Below the pieces are notes generated by a model, which was not told where the DNA came from, did no database searches, and worked only from the letters and a program-made list of their open reading frames with translations. From Molossus alvarezi (taxonomy: Eukaryota; Chordata; Mammalia; Chiroptera; Molossidae): DNA of 64,000 nucleotides. Made by a program: the position numbers and the translations under genes. The DNA lies in assembly GCA_037176705.1 (NCBI GenBank), contig CM073887.1, positions 59,481,001-59,545,000 on the forward strand. Direction: 5' to 3'. Positions 37,795 to 50,085 of the stretch are shown piece by piece; the first letter of the stretch is position 1, and each line of letters starts with the position of its first letter.

Positions 37795-38361
37795 TTATTG
37801 TTCATATTTTTTATCTTCTTCTTCAAGAAGACCCTTCAAATTTTCATATAATACTGGTTTGGTGGTGATGAACTCCTTTAACTTGTTCTTGTCTGGGCAG
37901 CTCTTGACATGGCCACCTATTCTAAATGATAGCTTTTCAGGATAGAGTAATCTTGGTTGTAGGTTGTTGCTTTTCATCACTTTGAATATTTCTTGCCACT
38001 CTCTTCTGCTTGCAAATTTTCTTTGGAGAAATCAGCTAACAGTCTATGGGAGCTCCCTTGCAAGTAACTAACTGATTTTCTCTTGCTGCTTTTAAGATTC
38101 TCTCCTTGTCTTGAACCTTTTGCATTTTGATGATGATGTGTCTTGGTGTGGGTTTCTTTGGGTTCATCTTGTTTGGGACTCTGTGCTTCCTGAACTTGTA
38201 TGACTGTTTCCTTCACCAAATTAGGAACATTTTCTGTCATTATTTTTTCAGATAGGTTTTCAATTTCTTTCTTTCTTTCTTCTCCTTCTGGCACCCCCAT
38301 GATGTGAATGTTGGTATGCTTGAAGTTGTCCAAGAGACTGCTTACACTATCCTCATTTTTA
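37795..38361 (-). pseudogene. ORF1 remnant of the older HAL1
   Basis: Open pieces 38333-37977 (NIHIMGVPEGEERKKEIENL, VQEAQSPKQDEPKETHT) and 37980-37795 (NLQPRLLYPEKLSFRI) hold RRM and C-terminal parts in different frames. The N-terminal part continues after the younger HAL1, from about 40611. Confidence 0.75.
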
Positions 38362-38378
38362 AAATTCTTTTTTCTTTT

Positions 38379-40593
38379 TTTTTTTTTTTAATCTTTATTG
38401 TTGGATGTAAAATGTATTACAGATGTCCCACATTTTTCCCCCATTGACCCCCTCCTCCCCACTCCTGCCCCCCCTCCCACCTTTTCCCACACTACTGTCT
38501 GTGTCCATTGGTTATGCATATAAGTTCTTTGGTTTATTTCTTCCCACCCCACCCCCAACCCCTTTCCCTTTGAGGTTTCTCAGTCTAGCAATGAATTTGT
38601 ACTTCTTAATCCATTCACCTTTTTCACCCATTCCCCCAAACCCCCTCCCAACTGGCAACCAACAAAATGTTCTCTGTATCTATGAGAATGTTTCTGTTCT
38701 ACCTGTTCATTTTGTTTGTAGATTCCATTGTTGATAGATATGTATTCATTGCCATTTTGTTTGTTCATATATTTTATCTTTTTCTTCAAAAAGACCCTTC
38801 ATCATTTCATATAATAATGGTTTGGTGGTGATGGACTCCTCTAACTTTTTCTTGTCTGGGAAAGTTTTTATATGTCCATCAATTCTAAATGACAGCTTTG
38901 CAGGATAGAGTAATCTCGGTTGTAGGTTCTTGCTTTTCATCACTCTGAATATTTCTTGCCACTCCCTTCTGGCCTGCAAAGTTTCTTGTGAGAAATCAGC
39001 TGACAGCCTAATGGGAACTCCCTTGCAAGTAACTAGCTGCCTTTCTCTTGCTGCTTTTAAGATTCTCTTTGTCTTGAACCTTTTGCATTTTGATGATGAT
39101 GTGTCTTGGTGTGGGCCTCTTGGGGTTCATCTTGTTGGGGACTCTCTGTGCTTCCTGGACTTGTATGTCTGTTTCCTTCACCAAGTTAGGAAAGTTTTCT
39201 GCCATTATTGTTTCAAACAGGTTTTTTATTTCTTGTTCTCGCTCTTCTCCTTCTGGCACCCCCAAGATGTGAATGTTGGCACGCTTAAAGTTGTCCCAGA
39301 GGCTCCTTACACTATCCTCATTTTTTTGGATTCTTTTTTCTTTTTGCTGTTCTGATTGGGCATTTTTTGCTTCCTTATATTCCAAATCAATGGTTTGCTC
39401 CTTGGATTTACATACTCTACTATTGAATCTGTGTAAATTATTCTTTATTTCAGTTAATGCCTCCTTCAATTCTAACTGTGTATCCATGATTTCTGACTGG
39501 TGCTTTTTTTATGCTCTTGAGGCCCTCCCTAAGTTCACTGAGGTTCTCACTAAGTTCACTGAGCATCCTTATAAGCAGTATTTTGAACTCAGCATCTGTT
39601 AGGTTGCTTATCTCCCTTTCGCTTAGTTCTTTTATTGGGGTTTTGTTCTGCTCTTTCACTTGGGACCTGTTTCTTTGTCTCCTCATTTTGGCTGCCTCCC
39701 TGTGTTTGTTTCAGTGTATTACTTAACGAGAGGTATGGGGCTATCTGAGTCTAGATGATGCTCGTTTGAAAGAATTTAGGAAAAACCTGAAGCAGGATCC
39801 AAGACAGGCCAATCCTATGGTTAAGCAAGTGGCAACAGATTGGGTGGGCTTGAAAGTGGGGTGGGGCGGGGCGGGGCCTCAGGAAGTCACCGGGGCGGGG
39901 CTACCAGTGTGAGCCAGGTTGGGGAGTCCCAGATATGGCGACTGTCTGCCGCCCCAGGGAAGGGCTCACCAAAGGAAAAAAGGCCTCTTACAGCACGTTT
40001 GTCCCCGAGAAAGCCCCCTCTCCATCCCTCGCTCCAGTGCCAAACAGCTCAGTTCTTCCCTGTATGACTCTGGTGCCCCTCGAGCTGTCTCCCCTCCAAT
40101 TTTAGAGGGAGAGAGTCCAATAAGTTTGCGCGTGGGCCCTTTAGGGAGCTGCCTGGGGCTCCAGCCGCTTCAGCTTCCCTGAGCCTCAGTTCCCGCTGAT
40201 TTTTCCAGCCAGAAGTTATGGCACTTCTCTTCCTGGCACTGGAACACTGAGCAGGGCACCTGGTGTGGGACGGGGACCCCTCAGTCCTCAGGAAGGACCT
40301 TCCCAGCCAAGATGTCCTCCTGATTTTTATCTGCCACACGTGGGTGTGGGACCAGCCTGTTGTGCCGCCACCGCTGCTGCCACCGCTGCCGCCCCTCGCG
40401 GCCCCTTGTGCCTCTGCCCCTCCTACCAGTCTGGATGTGGCTGCTGCTTTAATTCCATAGTTGTAGGACTCCCACTCAGCTTGATTTCAGGCGGTTTTGA
40501 ATGATGGTTGTTCTGTAGTTTAGTTGTAACTTTGATGTGGTTGTGGGAGGACACGATACTGCGTTTACCTACCCGCCATCTTGACCGGAAGTC
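38379..40593 (-). mobile_element. Younger HAL1 inside an older HAL1
   Basis: 2215 bp, close in length and sequence to the copy at 7430-9635. The 17-bp TSD AAATTCTTTTTTCTTTT is perfect at 38362-38378 and 40594-40610. The 5' end (reverse GACTTCCGGTCAAGATGGCGG) is at 40593. Confidence 0.88.
38746..39686 (-). pseudogene. ORF1 of the younger HAL1, frameshifted
   Basis: Three open pieces follow the order of the intact ORF1: 39686-39450 (N-terminus), 39487-39008 (coiled coil and RRM: NIHILGVPEGEEREQEIKNL) and 38979-38746 (C-terminal: QARREWQEIFRVMKSKNLQP). Small indels put them out of register, so no full-length protein can be made. Confidence 0.82.
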
Positions 40594-41091
40594 AAATTCT
40601 TTTTTCTTTTTGCTGTTCTGATTGGATGCTTTTTGCTTCCTTATATTCTAAATCAGTATATTGATTATTTTCTTCACCTACTCTACTGTTGATTCCCTGT
40701 AATTATTCTTGATTTCACTTAGTGAATCCTTCATTTCTGACTGGTGCTTTTTTATGCTCTTGAGGTCCTCATAAGTTTTTTGAGCATCCTTATAACAGTA
40801 TTTTAAACACTGCATCTAGTAGATTGTTTATCTCCATTTTGTTTATTTCTTTTTCTGGCGTTTTGTTCTGTTTTCATTTGGGACATATTTCTTTGTCTTC
40901 TCATTTTGACTGCCTCCCTGTGTTAGTTTCTATGTATTAGATAGAGTTGCTACATTACCTAGGCTAGGTAGGGTGGGCTACTGTAGTGGGTGTCCCATTG
41001 GGTCCAGTGGCACAGCCTCTCTGAGCACCGCAGCAGGGCACTTGAGGTGCACCCCCTGTGTGGACTGTACATGCTTCTGTTGTAATTGAGT

Positions 41092-41286
41092 CTTTTTTGT
41101 TTTGTTTTGCTTTTGTTTTTTATTTTATTTTTAATTTTTAATTTTATTTTTGTAACAGATGTTTCTTTTTTACCCCATTGACACCCTCCTCCCCACCCCA
41201 CCCCTACCCTATCTCCGGCTTTGTTGTCCATGTCCATTGGTTATGCATACATGCATATAAGTTCTGTGGTTTATCTCTTCCCTCCC
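41092..41286 (-). mobile_element. Very short L1 3' end
   Basis: 195 bp with only the L1 3' UTR and tail. The TSD TGTAATTGAGT is perfect at 41081-41091 and 41287-41297. Confidence 0.88.
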
Positions 41287-42164
41287 TGTAATTGAGTATT
41301 GATTTTGGTTGGCACATCAATGGGAGAGATTTACTCAGGCTCATAAGCTGCAAGGACTCTCTGTGCCCACTGGTCACCGACCTCTGACCATTTTGGAGGA
41401 TCAGCTATTCAAGGGCCACCACACAGAGCAAGACTTACTTCATCAGGGCTCTGGTACCCACTGAGCCCACCCCTTGAGTGTGTCACTTGTGGAGGTGGTT
41501 GGGTTGTGGTGCTTTGATGTGGTCTGAAACTGTCCACTGAGTGTGCTGGCTCTGGGGCCTCCCAGGAGAAGCAGGCCAAGTTCAGCAACTGCCTGTGTTC
41601 TACCCAGGGCCACCAGGTATATGCTACAAAGTGATCTGAAGATGGCTGCTTCTTGTGCTGAACTTGAAGGTGCCCAGGCAAGGCTAAGCTGTGAACCAAG
41701 GCCAGCTAGTTCTGGGCCTGGGGCCACTTAGCAAGAGGTATGGGGCTCACTGAGGCCAGATGCTACTTGTTTGAAAGATTTTAAGAAAATTCAAAGCATG
41801 AGCCAAGACACTCCCTTCCTATGGTAAAGCCACTGGAAACAGCATAAGTGGGCCCCAAATTTGGGTGAGGCAGGGCCTCAGAGAATCACCAGGACAGGGC
41901 AAACAGTGTGAGCCAGGTTGCAAGAGTCCCAGATATGGTGGCCATCTGCCGGCCCCAAGGGGGAGGGGCTCACCAGAGGAACAATGGCCTCTAGCAGCAC
42001 ATCTGTCTAAAAAAAAGCTGCCCCTCCAGCTCTCACCCTGATGTCAAACAACTCAGTTCTTCCCTGTATGTGTCTGGTGCCCTCAAGCTGCCTCCCTCAC
42101 GCTGGAGCCTGGAGGGAGCAAGTCTGAGTAACTCAGTGTTCAGGCCCTTTAAGAGGAGCTGCCT

Positions 42165-42324
42165 GCCCTGGCCTGTTTGGTTCAGCAATTAGAGTGTCAG
42201 CCTGCGGTCCAGAGAGACCTGGGTTCGGTTCCCGCTAAGGGTACGTATCTCAGTTGCAGTTTGTCCCCGGCCCCGGTTGGGGTTGTGTGGGTGGCAACCA
42301 ATGGATATGTCTCTCTCTCATCAA

Positions 42325-42370
<46 letters not shown>

Positions 42371-42450
42371 CTCCCTCCCTTCCTCTCTCTCCCTCCCACT
42401 CTATCTGAACAAAAAAATGGAAAAATGTCCTTGGGTGAGGATAAAAAAAT
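42165..42450 (+). mobile_element. VES SINE with CT expansion
   Basis: Head GCCCTGGCCTGTTTGGTTCAG, a long (CT)n tract at 42326-42370 and tail GGTGAGGATAAAA. An imperfect TSD (GAGGAGCTGCCT and GAGGATCTGCTT) flanks it. Confidence 0.85.
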
Positions 42451-42861
42451 GAGGATCTGCTTGGGGCTCCAGAAGCCTCAGCCTCAATTCCTGCCAGTTC
42501 TTACAGCCAGAAATTATGGAAACTTCTTTTCCTGGCACTGGAACCCTGAGCTGGGGGCCTGGTGTGGGATGGGGACCCCTTGCCCCTCAGGAAGGACCTT
42601 CACAGCGAGGTATCCCTCCTGATTTTTATCAACCACACGTGGGTGTGGGACCAGTCCATCCATAGCTCTGCCCTTCCTATCAGTCTTGATGTGGTTTCTT
42701 TAATTTCGTAGTTGTGGGATTTCCAGTCAGCTCAGTTTCAGGTGGTTCTGAATGATGGTTGTTCTGTAGTTTAGTTATAATTTTGATGTGGTTGTGGGAG
42801 GAGGTGAGTACCATGTTTACCTATGCTACCATCTTGACCAGAAATCCTAATTCATCTTTTA

Positions 42862-43111
42862 TTTTTATTTTTTTAATCCTCACCCGAGGATATTTTTCTA
42901 TTTATCTTCAGGTAGAGAGAGAGGAAGAGACAGGGAGAGAGAGGGAAACATCGACATGAGAGGGACACATCGACTGGTTGCCTTTCACACAACCCCAGCC
43001 ATGGCTGGGGATGAACCGCAACTGAGGTACATGCCCTTGGCTGGAATCGAACCCAGGACTCATTGGTCCGTGGGCCAATGCTCTACCACTGAGCCAAACT
43101 GGCCAAGGCCC
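42862..43111 (-). mobile_element. VES SINE inserted at the HAL1 target site
   Basis: The minus-strand head is at 43111 (GGCCTTGGCCAGTTTGGCTCAG) and the tail at 42862. The 13-bp TSD AATTCATCTTTTA lies at 42849-42861 and 43112-43124; the first of these is also the right TSD of the older HAL1. Confidence 0.9.
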
Positions 43112-43124
43112 AATTCATCTTTTA

Positions 43125-43580
43125 ACAACCAAGAATTATCATTCCCCAACTCAGAATTCCTCAGTGGCTTTCAATTGCCTATCAGAAAGGGGACCAAATC
43201 ATTTCACTTTGCCTGGGACTTCTCTGAGTTTTTTAGCACTGAAATCCCTACATCCTAGAAAACCTGTAAGTCCTGGGCAAACCAGGATGGCTGGACTTCC
43301 TACAACCCAACCAAATTCAAAATCCCTAGAGGTGGCTTCAAGCCCCTTCATGACCCCACCCCTTCCTGGTCTCACTTCTCAACACCACCATCCCTTACAC
43401 TTTATTCACCAACCATAAGGAAGCAGGCCTGGTACCTTGAAACCGGCAAGCTCTCTTCCTTAACTCTTCTGTGCTAAGATCCTTCTCCTGAGCTGCTTTC
43501 CCCATATGCCCACCTGAAAAGCACCTGCTCATTTCTCAGATCTTGCATTAAATGCCAGCTTCTCTTGGAAGCCAATCTGC
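43125..43580 (+). mobile_element. Old L2 fragment
   Basis: L2-like text, for example 'cctgctcatttctcagatcttgcattaaatgccagcttctcttggaagcc'. Diverged, no coding potential. Confidence 0.5.
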
Positions 43581-43584
43581 AACT

Positions 43585-43785
43585 TTTTTTTAATAGTGAA
43601 ATTGTTTTATTCTTTTCCAATTTTTAAGTTATTTTTGTTACAGATGTTTCTCCTTTTTACCCCCTAGACACCCTCCTCCCCATCCCACCCTCCCAACCCC
43701 CCAGCATTGTTGTCTATGTTCATTGGTTATGCATAATGCATATAAGTTGTTTGTTTGTTTGTTTGTTTTTTTTATCTCTAGGCAT
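43585..43785 (-). mobile_element. Short L1 3' end
   Basis: Forward TTTTTGTTACAGATGTTTCTCC, a C-rich stretch, then 'ggttatgcataatgcatataag', which is the reversed 3' UTR shared by the L1s here. Contains a (GTTT)n run. Confidence 0.75.
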
Positions 43786-44828
43786 ACATTTGTCCACGGT
43801 GCCTTCTCACCAGGTATCTTTTCTCTGGTTATCAGATAACTCATTAATATAATTTATCAATTTAACTAGTTGTTAACTAACAGTTACTCCAGCCAGGAGT
43901 GATGCATCCTTCTCTCACACGCTGTCATTGTATAAATATATGTCTCAATAAAGGAGCCAGGACCTTCTGAAGTCTTGTCATTGATGGACTGAGGGAAAAT
44001 TAATAAGGAATCATGCACTCCTGGTGGGTGGGTAAAAGTGGCAGTCCCCTTTGGATATTGGTTTGGCAATAGGTATTAAAGCTATACATACACATTCTCG
44101 ATTACCCATTCTTGATTGCACTTGATTTCCATTCATATATATGCCCAACAGAAATGTGTACATATATTCATTAAAAGGCATGTACTAGAATGTGTATAGT
44201 TCCATGGCTAGAAAAAAAACTAGAAACTATACAAATGCCATCAATAATAGATTGAATAGACTGGGATTCCAAAATGGTAGTGGAGTGAATGGAAGCTTCA
44301 CAGACCATTTCCCAGGACCAAACTGGAATTACAACTAAAATAAAAACAAATCCTCAGGAAAAAGCAACAGAAAAGCAGCTAGCAAGGACCATATAACCAG
44401 GAACACGGAATCGATATTGGTAGGATTGCAGAGTTGCAAGAGGGGGTCTGGGAGCCCACGAACAGCAGCAGTCTAAGCTGTGAGCAGCACCCTTGGGATT
44501 AAATCCCTGTGGGCTCCGTAGCACAGAGGGTCGGGACAAAGCACTGAATTGGCTATAGACACTTACCTTGGGCTCTGGAAGAGGGAGGGCAGACTGGACT
44601 AGAACTGGGTGGGGACAATCAGGATTTGGAGGGCACTCAGAGCTATTGCTGAATTGTGGCCACACAGGACAGTGGCCATCTTACTCCTTTCCCAGGGCTC
44701 TGGGGAGAGGTGGAGGCCCCTCTCTCCAAGATTCAACCCCACCCAGGTGGACCAAAGAAATGCAAATTGAGGCTCATTAAGAACCAGCATCTGCACCACC
44801 CTCGGGAAATACACTTACTTTTTTTATT

Positions 44829-44923
44829 TTTTTTGAGAGTATGTGCCCTTAGGGGGAACCAAACCTGGGTCTCTCTGGTCCACAGGCCAATGCTCTAACC
44901 GCTGAGCCAAACCAGCCAGGGCT
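44829..44923 (-). mobile_element. VES SINE head with oligo(A) tail, no body
   Basis: The minus strand runs from GCCCTGGCTGGTTTGGCTCAG through 'gttccccctaagggcacatactctc' and then directly into an A-rich tail (forward T run 44818-44834). The 3' body is absent, as in the copy at 118. I could not find a clear TSD. Confidence 0.7.
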
Positions 44924-45245
44924 GAGGGGTTTTTTCATTCAACTAAAAACCCAAGTCTCTTCAAGTAACCGAGACTAACAGCCTCCAGGCAAAAAGCTAT
45001 AGGAGAACGAAACCATTTCTGGGCTTGCAAGTCTACCCAGAAAAATAAGACTTGACAGGGGTGTTTAACATGGGTCCTCTCACACTCATCCAAACCCAGT
45101 AGAGGATGCCACAAACAGCAGAACACCAACACACACAGAGAAAATTTGGCAGGATCCAAAACCCACTGAGACAGCCAAAATGGTGAAACAAAAAAAAACA
45201 AATCCCAAATGAAAGAACGAGAGACCTCTACCGAAGATAAGTGAA

Positions 45246-46080
45246 ATGCAGTTAAGCAAGTTATCAGAGGTAGAGTTCAGAGCCATGATCTTCAGGAAGC
45301 TCAACAGCATGAGTAAGAACATTAACAGCATGAGTAAAGATATAGAAGCATTGAAAATCAACCAATTGGAAATGAAAAACCACCAAGAAGAAATAAAGAA
45401 TGACATAGCAGAAATAAAGAACACATTGGAAGAACTAAACAGCAGAGTAGAGGAAGCTGAGGACCAGATCAATGAATTAGAAGACAGGGTTTAAAAAAAA
45501 ACAAAAACAAAAAAAACAAATCAGAAAACAAACAAAAAACAATTAAAAAACAGGAAAACACCGAAGAGAACTGTAGGACAACTGTAAACCTAATGATATT
45601 CACAGCATAAGAGTCCCAGAAAAATAAAAAAAATGAGCAAGAGTTAGAGAATATATTAGAAAAAATAGTGACAGAAAACCTCCCTAATTTGGTGAAGGAA
45701 GAAGGCATTCAAGTTCAAGAAGCACAGAGAGCCCCAAGAGAGAAGAACACAAACAGGCTCACACCAAGACACATAGTAATTAAATGCCAAAAATTAAAGA
45801 CAAAGAGAGAATCCTAAAGGCAGCAAGATGTTAGCAACAGATAACCTACAAAGGAACCCCCATAAGGCTATCAGCGAACATCTCAATAGAAACACTACAG
45901 GCCAGGAGGGAATGGCATGAGGTAATAAAGGTCATGAAATACAAGGATCTGAATCCAAGACTATTCTATCCAGCAGGGTTCTCATTCAAAATACAAGGTC
46001 AAATAAAGAGCTTCCCAGACAAAAGGGCTAAGGAAATACAGTAGCATCAAACCAGTACTGCAAGATATGTTAAAAGGACT
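45246..46080 (+). pseudogene. L1 ORF1 remnant
   Basis: The N-terminal coiled coil is open at 45246-45494 (NTLEELNSRVEEAEDQINELEDRV), then a stop follows. RRM and C-terminal text is visible only in nucleotides (45670-46060). Confidence 0.78.
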
Positions 46081-46167
46081 GTTGTAATTAGTAGAAGAAA
46101 TAGGAAAAAAATATAACCACACTAAACAAAAATGGCAATAAATAAGTACATATCAATTATCACCTTA

Positions 46168-47694
46168 GCAATCTTAAAAAAGAAGAACAAAGTTGGAGGG
46201 ATCACATCACCAGATTTCAGGTTATACTACAAAGCCATTGTAATCAAAACAGCCTGGTACTGGCACAAGAACAGGCATATAGACCCATGGAACAGACAGA
46301 CAACCCAGAAATGGACCCAAATATGTTCAATTAATATTTGACAAAGGGGGCAAGAGCATACAGTGGAGGAAAGAGAGCCTCTTTAATAAATGGTGTTGGG
46401 AACATTGGACAGCTACATGAGAAAAAATGAAACTAGACCATCAACTTACACCATCCACAAAAATAAACTCAGAATGGATAAAAGACTTAAATGTGACTCA
46501 GGAATCCATAAAAATCCTAGAAGAAACTGTAGGCAAAAAAATTTCAGATATCATATGCAGCAGAATTTTCACTGATACATCACCTAAGGCAACAGAAACA
46601 AAGGAGAAAATAGACACATGGGACAACATCAAACTCAAAAGCTTCTGCACAGCAAAAGATACAATCATCAAAATGGAAAGGCAACCCACTGTATAGGAGA
46701 GCATAATTGCCAATGATATATCAGATAAGGGGTTAATTTCCAATATAGATAGAGAGTGCTCATACAACTCAACAAAAGGAAAACAAAGAACCCAATTAAA
46801 AAATGGGCAGAGGAACTAAATAGACACCTCTCCAAACAGGACATACAAATGGTTAAGAGACATATGAAGAAATGCTCAACATCACTAGCATCAGAGAGAT
46901 GGAAATTAAAACAACAATGAGGTATCACCTCACACTGTCAGAATGGCTGCCATCAACAAATCATCCAACAATAATTGTTGGCAAGGGTATGGAGAAAAAG
47001 GGACTCTAGTACACTGCTGGTGGGAATGCAGACTGGTGCAGCCACTATGGAAAACAATATGGTGTTACCTCAAAAAATTAAAAATTGAACTGCCATTTGA
47101 CCCAGTGATCCCACTTCTAGGAATATACCTGAAGAAGCCTGAAACACCAATCAGAAAGAATATATGTAGCCCCATGTTCATAGCAGCACTATTTACAATA
47201 GCTAAGATCTGGAAACAGCCCAAATGTCCATCAGTAGACGAATGGATAAAAAGGCTCTGATACATATACACAATGGAGTACTATGCAGCTGTCAGAAAGA
47301 AAGATCTTTTATCCTTTGAGACGACATGGAGGGACCTGGAAAGTATTATTTTAAGTGAAACAAGCCAAACAGAGAAAACAACTATCATATGATCTCACTT
47401 ATTTGTGGAATATAATGGACATAACAGTCTGAGGAATGGGATAGTCCCAGAGAGGTGGAAGTGGGGTACAGACTGTTAATCCCCAGAAGATGGGGTGGTG
47501 GGGGAGAGATAAACCACAGAACTTATATGCATGTATGCATGAAAAGTGGACATGGACAACAAAGCTGGGGACAGGGTGAGGAGAGAAGGGGAGGAGCAAA
47601 TCAGTGGGAAGAAAAGGAGAAACACCTGTAACAAAAATAAATTAATTAATAAAAAAAGAAAGAAATTACTTTTAAAGAGCTAAAAATAAATAAT
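46168..47694 (+). mobile_element. 5'-truncated L1 nested at the ORF2 start of another L1
   Basis: Holds the ORF2 C-terminal part (46427-46696, 46943-47260), 3' UTR and tail. Imperfect 13-bp TSD: AATTATCACCTTA at 46155-46167 and AATAATCACGTTA at 47695-47707. Host L1 text continues on both sides. Confidence 0.82.
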
Positions 47695-47707
47695 AATAAT
47701 CACGTTA

Positions 47708-50031
47708 AATGTAAATGGTTTGAATGCTCCCAAAAAGACACAGAGTAGCTGATTAGATAAGAAAGCATGACTCATATAAATGTTCTTTACAAGAAACTCA
47801 CCTCACAACAAAAGACTCACATAGGTTGAAAGTGAAGGGATGGAAAAAAACCTTCCAAGCAAATGGAAAGGAAAAAAAGTTGGGGTAGTAATACTCATAT
47901 CTGATAAAATAGATTTCAAAATGAAGGCCATAACTAGGGACAAACAAGGTCACTACATAATATTGAAAGGACCTATCAAAAAAAAGATATAACCTTGGTA
48001 AACGTATATGCACCCAATATTGGAGCACCAAAATATATTAAAAATCTTCTGGAGGACTTCAAAGAAGAAATTGAGAGCAATACAATCATAGCATGGGATT
48101 TCAACACCCCACTGACATCACTGGATAGATCCTCTAGACAAAAAATTAACAAGGAAACAGAGATTCTAAATTAATCACTAGACTAAATAGATTTAATAGA
48201 TATCTACAAAGAATTACACCCCAAAACTACAGAATTTACATTCTTCTGAAGTGCACATGGGACATTCTCAAAGATAGACCACATGTTAGGGCACAAACTA
48301 AGTCTCTACAAGTTCAAGAAGATTGAAATCATATCAAGCATCTTCTCAGATCACATTGGCATGAAACTAGAAATCAATTGCAACAAGAACATGCAAAGAC
48401 ATTTGAACACATGGAGGCTAAATAGCATGTTATTTAACAATAAATGCGTTACCAAGGAGATCAAGGAATAAAATAAAAACTTCCTAGAAACCAATGAAAA
48501 TGAACACACAACAACATAAAATCTATGGGATGCAGCAAAAGCAGTTCTGAGAAACAAGTTCATAACTCTACAGGCCTATCTCAAGAAACAAGAAAAATTT
48601 CTAATAGACTATCTAGCCTCACAACTTAAAGAACTAGAAAGCAAACAAAAAGAAAACCCCAGAGCTAGTAGAAGGATGGAAATAGTAAATATCAGAAATA
48701 AATGACATAAAGACCAAAAAACAATTCAAAGAATCAATGAAACAAAGAGCTGGTTTTTTGAAAAGATAAACAAGATTGATGGACCCTTAGCTAGACTCAC
48801 CAAGAAACAAAGAGACAGAACCCAAATATACAAAATCAGAAATGAAAGAGGAAGAGTAACAACTGATACCACAAAAATTAAAGAATCATTAACAAATACT
48901 ATGAACAATTATACTGCAACAAATTCAACATTCTAAGTGAAATGGACAAATTTCTAGAAACACATAGTCTCCCAAATCTGGGCCAGGAAGAGATAGAAAA
49001 CTTGAACAGACCAAATAGCAACTAAGAAAATTGAAGATGTAATCAAGACTTACCCAGCAAACAAAAGCCCAGGCCTGGATAGCTTCACGGGGGAGTTTTA
49101 ACGAACATTCAAAGAAGAACTAACAAACATTCTCCTCAAACTATTTCAAAACATTCAAGAAGAGAAAAGACTTCCAAACTCGTTTTATGAAGCCAGCATA
49201 ATTCTAATTGCAAAACCAGAAAAAGACACTACAAAGAAAGAGAACTACGGGCAAATATCCCTGATGAACACAAATGCCAAAATACTTAATACTAGCAAAT
49301 CAAATCCAGCAATACATCAAAAAAATTATTTAACATGACCAAGTGGGATTCATCCAGGAGATGCAAGGTTGGTACAATACTCGCAAATCAATAAATATGA
49401 TATACCACATAAACAAAATGAAAGATAGAAACCACATAATCATATCAATGGATGCTGAAAAAACATTCGACAAAATCCAGCACCCGTTTCTGATAAAAAT
49501 GCTCAGCAATGTGGAAATGGAGGAATCATACCTCGACATAGTAAAGGCCATATATGAAAAACCTACAGCCAACATCATACTCAATGGGCAAAAACTACAA
49601 GCATTTCCCTTAAGAACAGGAACAAAACAGGGATGCCCACTTTTGCCACTCTTATTTAACATAGTACTGGAAGTCTTAGCCACAGCAATCAGACAGGAAG
49701 AAAAAATAAAAGGGATCCAAGTTGGAAATGAGGAAGTGAAACTGTCATTATTTTCAGATGACATGATATTTTACGTAGAAAACCCTAAGGACTCCATCAA
49801 AAATCTACTAGACTTAATAAATGAATTTGGCAAAGTAGCAGGACATAAAATTAACGTCAAGAAATCTATGGCAGACATGGCCAATTTTGCTCAGCAGTTA
49901 GAGGGTCGCCTGCGGTTCAGAGAGACCCAGATTCAGTTCCTGCTAAGGACGGGTACCTCGGTTACAGTTTGTCCCTGACCCTGGTTGGGTTGTGCGGGTG
50001 GCAGCCACTCGATGTGTCCCTTTCACAACCA

Positions 50032-50085
<54 letters not shown>

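Larger units (their letters stand above)
37434..42848 (-). mobile_element. Older HAL1, carrying three nested insertions
   Basis: The 3' end is at 37434 (forward TTTATCTTTATTGTTG) and the 5' end at 42848 (forward CCATCTTGACCAGAAATCC, reverse GGATTTCTGGTCAAGATGG). The TSD AATTCATCTTTTA is at 37421-37433 and 42849-42861. Removing a HAL1 (38379-40593), an L1 tail (41092-41286) and a SINE (42165-42450) leaves about 2.7 kb. ORF1 is broken. Confidence 0.8.

Noticed and set aside
46132..46341. Open frame joining the L1 ORF2 start to a C-terminal ORF2 piece, as if spliced or deleted
   Set aside because: A TSD around 46168-47694 and the resumption of ORF2 at 47708 show that it is a nested L1 insertion.
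49343..49978. 211-codon open frame with reverse transcriptase motifs as a possible domesticated gene
   Set aside because: It is part of a decayed L1 ORF2, begins inside the RT domain and runs into a SINE at 49874, so its last 35 codons are SINE sequence.
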